Positions 61,303 through 64,000 of a stretch of DNA of 64,000 nucleotides are shown here, piece by piece; positions within the stretch are counted from its first letter, which is position 1; every line of letters starts with the position of its first letter. Origin of the DNA: RYN-230 sp963837515 (GTDB lineage Bacteria > Actinomycetota > Actinomycetes > Streptosporangiales > Streptosporangiaceae); contig CAWINT010000007.1 in the NCBI GenBank assembly GCA_963837515.1, positions 62,001-126,000 on the forward strand, written 5' to 3'. The translations under genes were made by a program, and so were the position numbers. The notes beneath the pieces are model-generated. The model was not told the DNA's origin and searched no databases. It saw nothing but the letters and a program-made list of their open reading frames with translations.

Positions 61303-62114
61303 ATGTCGTTAAGGAGATGGGGGATCCCGCTCGCAGGCCTGGGCATGGTGCTCGGCTCGATGGCGGCGGCGGGCACAGCCGCCGCGGCGCCCGCCGCGCA
61401 CCACATCGCCGTCACGCGCGTGATCGGGCCCGCCGCGCACCTCATCCGGCCCAGCGGCCATGGCACCAGGCCTCTCACCGCGCACGGCGGCCCGGCGAAC
61501 GCGGCGCAGAGCACCAACTGGTCCGGCTACGCGGCATCAGGCGGTAACGGTAGTTACCGCAGCGTCTCCGCCAGCTGGACGGAGCCGACGGGCACCTGCA
61601 GCAGCGGGCACCAGTACTCCTCGTTCTGGGTGGGCCTCGACGGCTACAACAGCAGTTCCGTCGAGCAGACCGGCAGTGAGGTGGACTGCTCCGGCCGGAC
61701 CCCCGAGTACTACTCCTGGTACGAGATGTACCCCGCCTACCCGGTCAACTTCAGCAACACGGTGCGGCCCGGGGACCAGTTCACCGCCTCGGTCACGTTC
61801 AACGGCGGCACCAGCTACACGCTGAAGCTCAGTGACACCACGCAGGGCTGGAGCCACACCGTCAACGCGTCCGGCAGCCATGCCAACTCCTCGGCGGAGG
61901 TCATCGCCGAGGCGCCCTCGTCCACTTCGGGGGTGCTGCCGCTGGCCCACTTCAGCCCGGTCAGCTTCACGGGGGCCACGGCGAACGGGACGGCGATGGG
62001 CAACCACAGCCCGACCGAGATCGTCATGGTGGACAGCGCCGGCCGGCAGAAGGACTCGATCTCCGCGCTCAGCGGGGGGAAGCCTTCACCGCCACCTGGC
62101 TGCGCAGCAACTGA
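61303..62114 (+). CDS. Secreted G1-family glutamic endopeptidase (eqolisin), apparent frameshift
   Basis: Signal peptide LAGLGMVLGSMAAAGTAAAA, then a pro-region, then the beta-sandwich core: STNWSGYAASGGNGSYRSVS, YSSFWVGLDGYNSSSVEQTG with the catalytic Gln, and SSAEVIAEAP with the catalytic Glu. AGGAGG is 6 nt before ATG 61303. The frame goes astray after ISALSGG; one extra G in the six-G run 62074-62079 gives the usual end GGEAFTATWLRSN and TGA at 62112-62114 (270 residues). The family cleaves proteins at acidic pH. A strong hairpin follows. Confidence 0.85.
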
Positions 62115-62150
62115 GCGCCGCCCAGTCACCGGCATAACGGCCACCAGCCA

Positions 62151-62189
62151 GCACTGCCCCGGCCACCCGCGCGGTGGCCGGGGCAGTGC
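62151..62189 (+). terminator. 17-bp perfect hairpin terminator
   Basis: GCACTGCCCCGGCCACC (62151-62167) pairs perfectly with GGTGGCCGGGGCAGTGC (62173-62189) around a 5-nt loop CGCGC. It lies 37 bp after the restored stop of the glutamic peptidase gene and ahead of the next gene. There is no U-tail, typical of high-GC actinobacteria. Confidence 0.85.
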
Positions 62190-62263
62190 CATGCTGGGGC
62201 CGTTGGGCGTGCGGAGGCCGGCCGCCGCGGCGGCCAGCGGTTGCGGTGCTAAGGAGCGAGCCG

Positions 62264-63073
62264 GTGAGTGACGGGGTCCGCCGCATCATCCTGCTCACTC
62301 TCGGCTGGGAGGACCTGCCGAAGTCGGTGTCGGTGGAAGGCGCGCCCGGCGCGGTGGTGCTGCGCGAGCCGGTGCCGGGAGTGCTGCTGGAATGCGACGG
62401 CGGTTGGGTGCTGCTGGACACCGGGTTCAACAGCGCGCTGATCAACGACCCGGCGCTGCACGCCCGGTTCTTCCCCAGCCCGGCGGAACAGCCGGTGCTG
62501 CCCGGGCCCGGTGAGCCGCTGGCCGAGGCGCTGGACGCGGTCGGGGTGGAGCTGGCCGACGTCCACGCGGTGGCCGTCAGCCACCTGCACTACGACCACG
62601 CGGGCGGGATCCGGCACTTCGCCGGGCGGGTGCCGGTGCACATCCAGCGGGCCGAGCTGGAGTACGGCCTGTCAAGCCCGCCCGGGCCGGAGCGCAACGG
62701 CATCTTCCGGGTGGACTTCGACGACCCCCGGATCGACTGGCGGCTGGCCGAGGGCGACGCCGAGATCGCGCCCGGGGTGACCGCGGTGCTGACCGCCGGG
62801 CACACCCCCGGCCACCAGAGCTTCGTGGTGCGCCGGGACGCGTCGGCCGGGGGCGGGGGGTTCGTGTTCGCGTTCGACGCCGCCGACCTGACCGAGAACA
62901 TCGAGCGTGAGGTGGCGGTCGGCGGCCGGATCGGCGCGCCGCCCGAGGTGAGCGTCGCGCAGATCCGCAGGCTCAAGCGGATCGCCGCCGAGCGCGGCTA
63001 CCGGCTGGTGCCCGGGCACGACCCGGACGTCTGGCCCGCCCTCACCGCCGAGCTGGGCCACCCCGCCCGCTGA
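62264..63073 (+). CDS. Metallo-beta-lactamase fold hydrolase, AHL-lactonase-like
   Basis: 269 residues. Zinc motifs: HLHYDHAGG (HxHxDH), the histidine in HTPGHQS, the aspartate in AFDAADLTEN and the last histidine in LVPGHDPDVW. The ordering and the PGVLLECDGGWVLLDTGFNS start fit N-acyl homoserine lactonase-type proteins. Whether it hydrolyses a lactone is unproven, and actinomycetes use butyrolactones, so such activity is possible. GTG 62264 has AAGGAG 7 nt upstream. It is isolated by the hairpin upstream. Confidence 0.86.
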   Translation: MSDGVRRIILLTLGWEDLPKSVSVEGAPGAVVLREPVPGVLLECDGGWVLLDTGFNSALINDPALHARFFPSPAEQPVLPGPGEPLAEALDAVGVELADVHAVAVSHLHYDHAGGIRHFAGRVPVHIQRAELEYGLSSPPGPERNGIFRVDFDDPRIDWRLAEGDAEIAPGVTAVLTAGHTPGHQSFVVRRDASAGGGGFVFAFDAADLTENIEREVAVGGRIGAPPEVSVAQIRRLKRIAAERGYRLVPGHDPDVWPALTAELGHPAR

Positions 63074-63469
63074 CCAGCCCAGCGTGATCACCCGCGCCGG
63101 GACGGCCGCACCTGCCGGGCCGCCCGGCGCGGAGCCCCCTTGGTACAGGATCCGGCGAGGCCGGCGCGCGGCGGGAGGGCCGAGCGGCCGTAACCACCGG
63201 GCCGAAGGTCACCCGGCGGCGCGCCCGGGCCAGCCGGCCAGCTGTTCGCTAGAATTAACGTCCCGTCCCCGGCCGCTGGCATCGCGCTGACCAGGGGATG
63301 TTCCGGGCCGGCCCGGAAGCCGGCCGCGATCCGGCGCGGCCCGGCCGCGCCGCTCGCACCGTGGTCCATGATCCAGAACCGGGCCCGCAACACTGCTAGC
63401 ATTAGGTCCTCTGGGTTCCGGGACCGGCGTGCCGCAGCGCCGGCCGACCACGCAGGGGCGGGGGACACG
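63074..63469. other. Intergenic region ahead of the kinase gene
   Basis: About 395 bp. No gene recognised. Sequences CGCTAGAATTAACG (63248) and GCTAGCATTAGG (63397) are AT-richer and could hold -10 elements for the downstream Ser/Thr kinase, but no matching -35 was clear. Confidence 0.45.
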
Positions 63470-64000
63470 GTGACGGAGGAGACCCCGGGCGGGTTCGGTG
63501 TCGGTTCCCGTCTCGCCGGTTACCGGCTGGACGAGGAGATCGGCCGTGGCGGCATGGCTGTGGTCTACCGTGCCTACGACACCCGGCTGGAACGGCCCGT
63601 CGCGCTGAAGGTGCTGGCCCCGCAACTGGCCGAGGACCCGGGGTTCCGGCAGCGGTTCATCCGGGAGTCGCGGACCGCCGCGGCGGTGGATCACCCGAAC
63701 ATCATCCCGATCTTCGAGGCCGGCGAGGCCGGCGGGGTGCTGTTCATCGCGATGCGCTTCGTCCACGGGCCCGACGTGCAGACCCTGATCGACAACGAAG
63801 GGCCGTTCAGCGCGGTGCGGGCCTGCAACATCATCACCCAGGTGGCGGGGGCGCTGGAGGCCGCGCACGCGCACGGCCTGGTGCACCGCGACGTCAAGCC
63901 GGGCAACATCCTGCTGGACGCCAGCACCGGTCCCGGCCATCCCGGTCACGCCTACCTGTCCGACTTCGGCCTCAGCAAGCGCGCCCTGTCCTCCAGCGCG
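63470..64000 (+). CDS. Serine/threonine protein kinase, 3' partial
   Basis: The first 177 codons of a Hanks-type kinase. GTG 63470 starts VTEETPGGFGVG; the glycine loop is IGRGGMAVVYRAYD, the ATP lysine is in VALKVL, and the catalytic loop VHRDVKPGNILLD and the DFG of YLSDFGLSKRALSSSA at the edge are intact. It lies in the Pkn/PASTA-type branch by similarity of the N terminus. Its substrates could include the FHA-ABC transporter 5.5 kb upstream, since FHA domains read such phosphothreonines, but this is an inference. The gene continues beyond the window. GGGGGAC precedes the start. Confidence 0.92.
   Translation, partial: MTEETPGGFGVGSRLAGYRLDEEIGRGGMAVVYRAYDTRLERPVALKVLAPQLAEDPGFRQRFIRESRTAAAVDHPNIIPIFEAGEAGGVLFIAMRFVHGPDVQTLIDNEGPFSAVRACNIITQVAGALEAAHAHGLVHRDVKPGNILLDASTGPGHPGHAYLSDFGLSKRALSSSA

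Overview
The window is 64 kb of very GC-rich DNA with GTG/TTG starts and strong third-position G/C. Its gene set points to a filamentous, soil-type actinomycete: a SigB/F/G-type sigma factor, DUF1707, DUF1990-like and LmeA proteins, an FHA-ABC transporter, a PASTA-type Ser/Thr kinase start, F420-type dehydrogenase folds and several MarR/PadR/TetR/LysR regulators paired with exporters. A species cannot be named from the sequence alone. No rRNA, tRNA, CRISPR array, prophage or complete secondary-metabolite cluster was seen.

Layout. 1-10.4 kb: redox and detoxification genes (class V aminotransferase, MOSC-reductase-ferredoxin fusion, SDR, nitronate monooxygenase, redoxin, methyltransferases, flavin disulfide reductase with a coupled 38-aa protein, glyoxalase-fold protein), with an internally deleted IS66 transposase and an esterase fragment. 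10.7-20.2 kb: PAP2 phosphatase, AraC and sigma factor, then divergent regulator/exporter pairs (MarR/ABC, LysR/MFS) with clear inverted-repeat operators, a 41-aa zinc-ribbon protein, and the truncated remains of a PadR-DrrA drug-export pair. 20.4-32.2 kb: small membrane proteins, a PadR-DUF1707 operon, dehydrogenases, a 7-residue repeat membrane protein, two DUF1990-like proteins (one broken by a stop codon), YihY, and a TetR/acyl-CoA dehydrogenase pair. 32.3-48.7 kb: GT-C-like membrane protein, ribonuclease Z, gnd-pgi, NRDE protein, acyltransferase-SGNH protein, ABC-2 exporter, DUF2461, methylglyoxal synthase, geranylgeranyl-reductase-type flavoprotein, lytic transglycosylase and Mug-type glycosylase. 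48.8-64 kb: KdpDE-like two-component system facing an APC permease fused to an OB fold, then an envelope and signalling block: LmeA-type lipoprotein-like protein, FHA-ABC exporter, pseudokinase-flippase fusion, secreted glutamic peptidase, lactonase-like hydrolase and a Ser/Thr kinase running off the end.

A pattern across the window is that six otherwise well-preserved genes carry a single-base frameshift (DUF1707, ribonuclease Z, methylglyoxal synthase, flavoprotein reductase, lytic transglycosylase, glutamic peptidase). In two of them the site is a run of six Gs where seven would restore the frame. This looks more like consensus error in G-runs than real decay, so these genes are annotated over their full restored length. 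Real decay is also present: IS66, PadR/ABC remnants, GNAT fragment, esterase fragment.

The most distinctive biology is the pseudokinase-flippase next to an FHA-ABC transporter and a Ser/Thr kinase, the permease-OB fusion opposite a KdpDE-like pair, several long perfect palindromes in divergent promoters, and a set of very small genes (38, 41 and 34 aa) that are easily missed.
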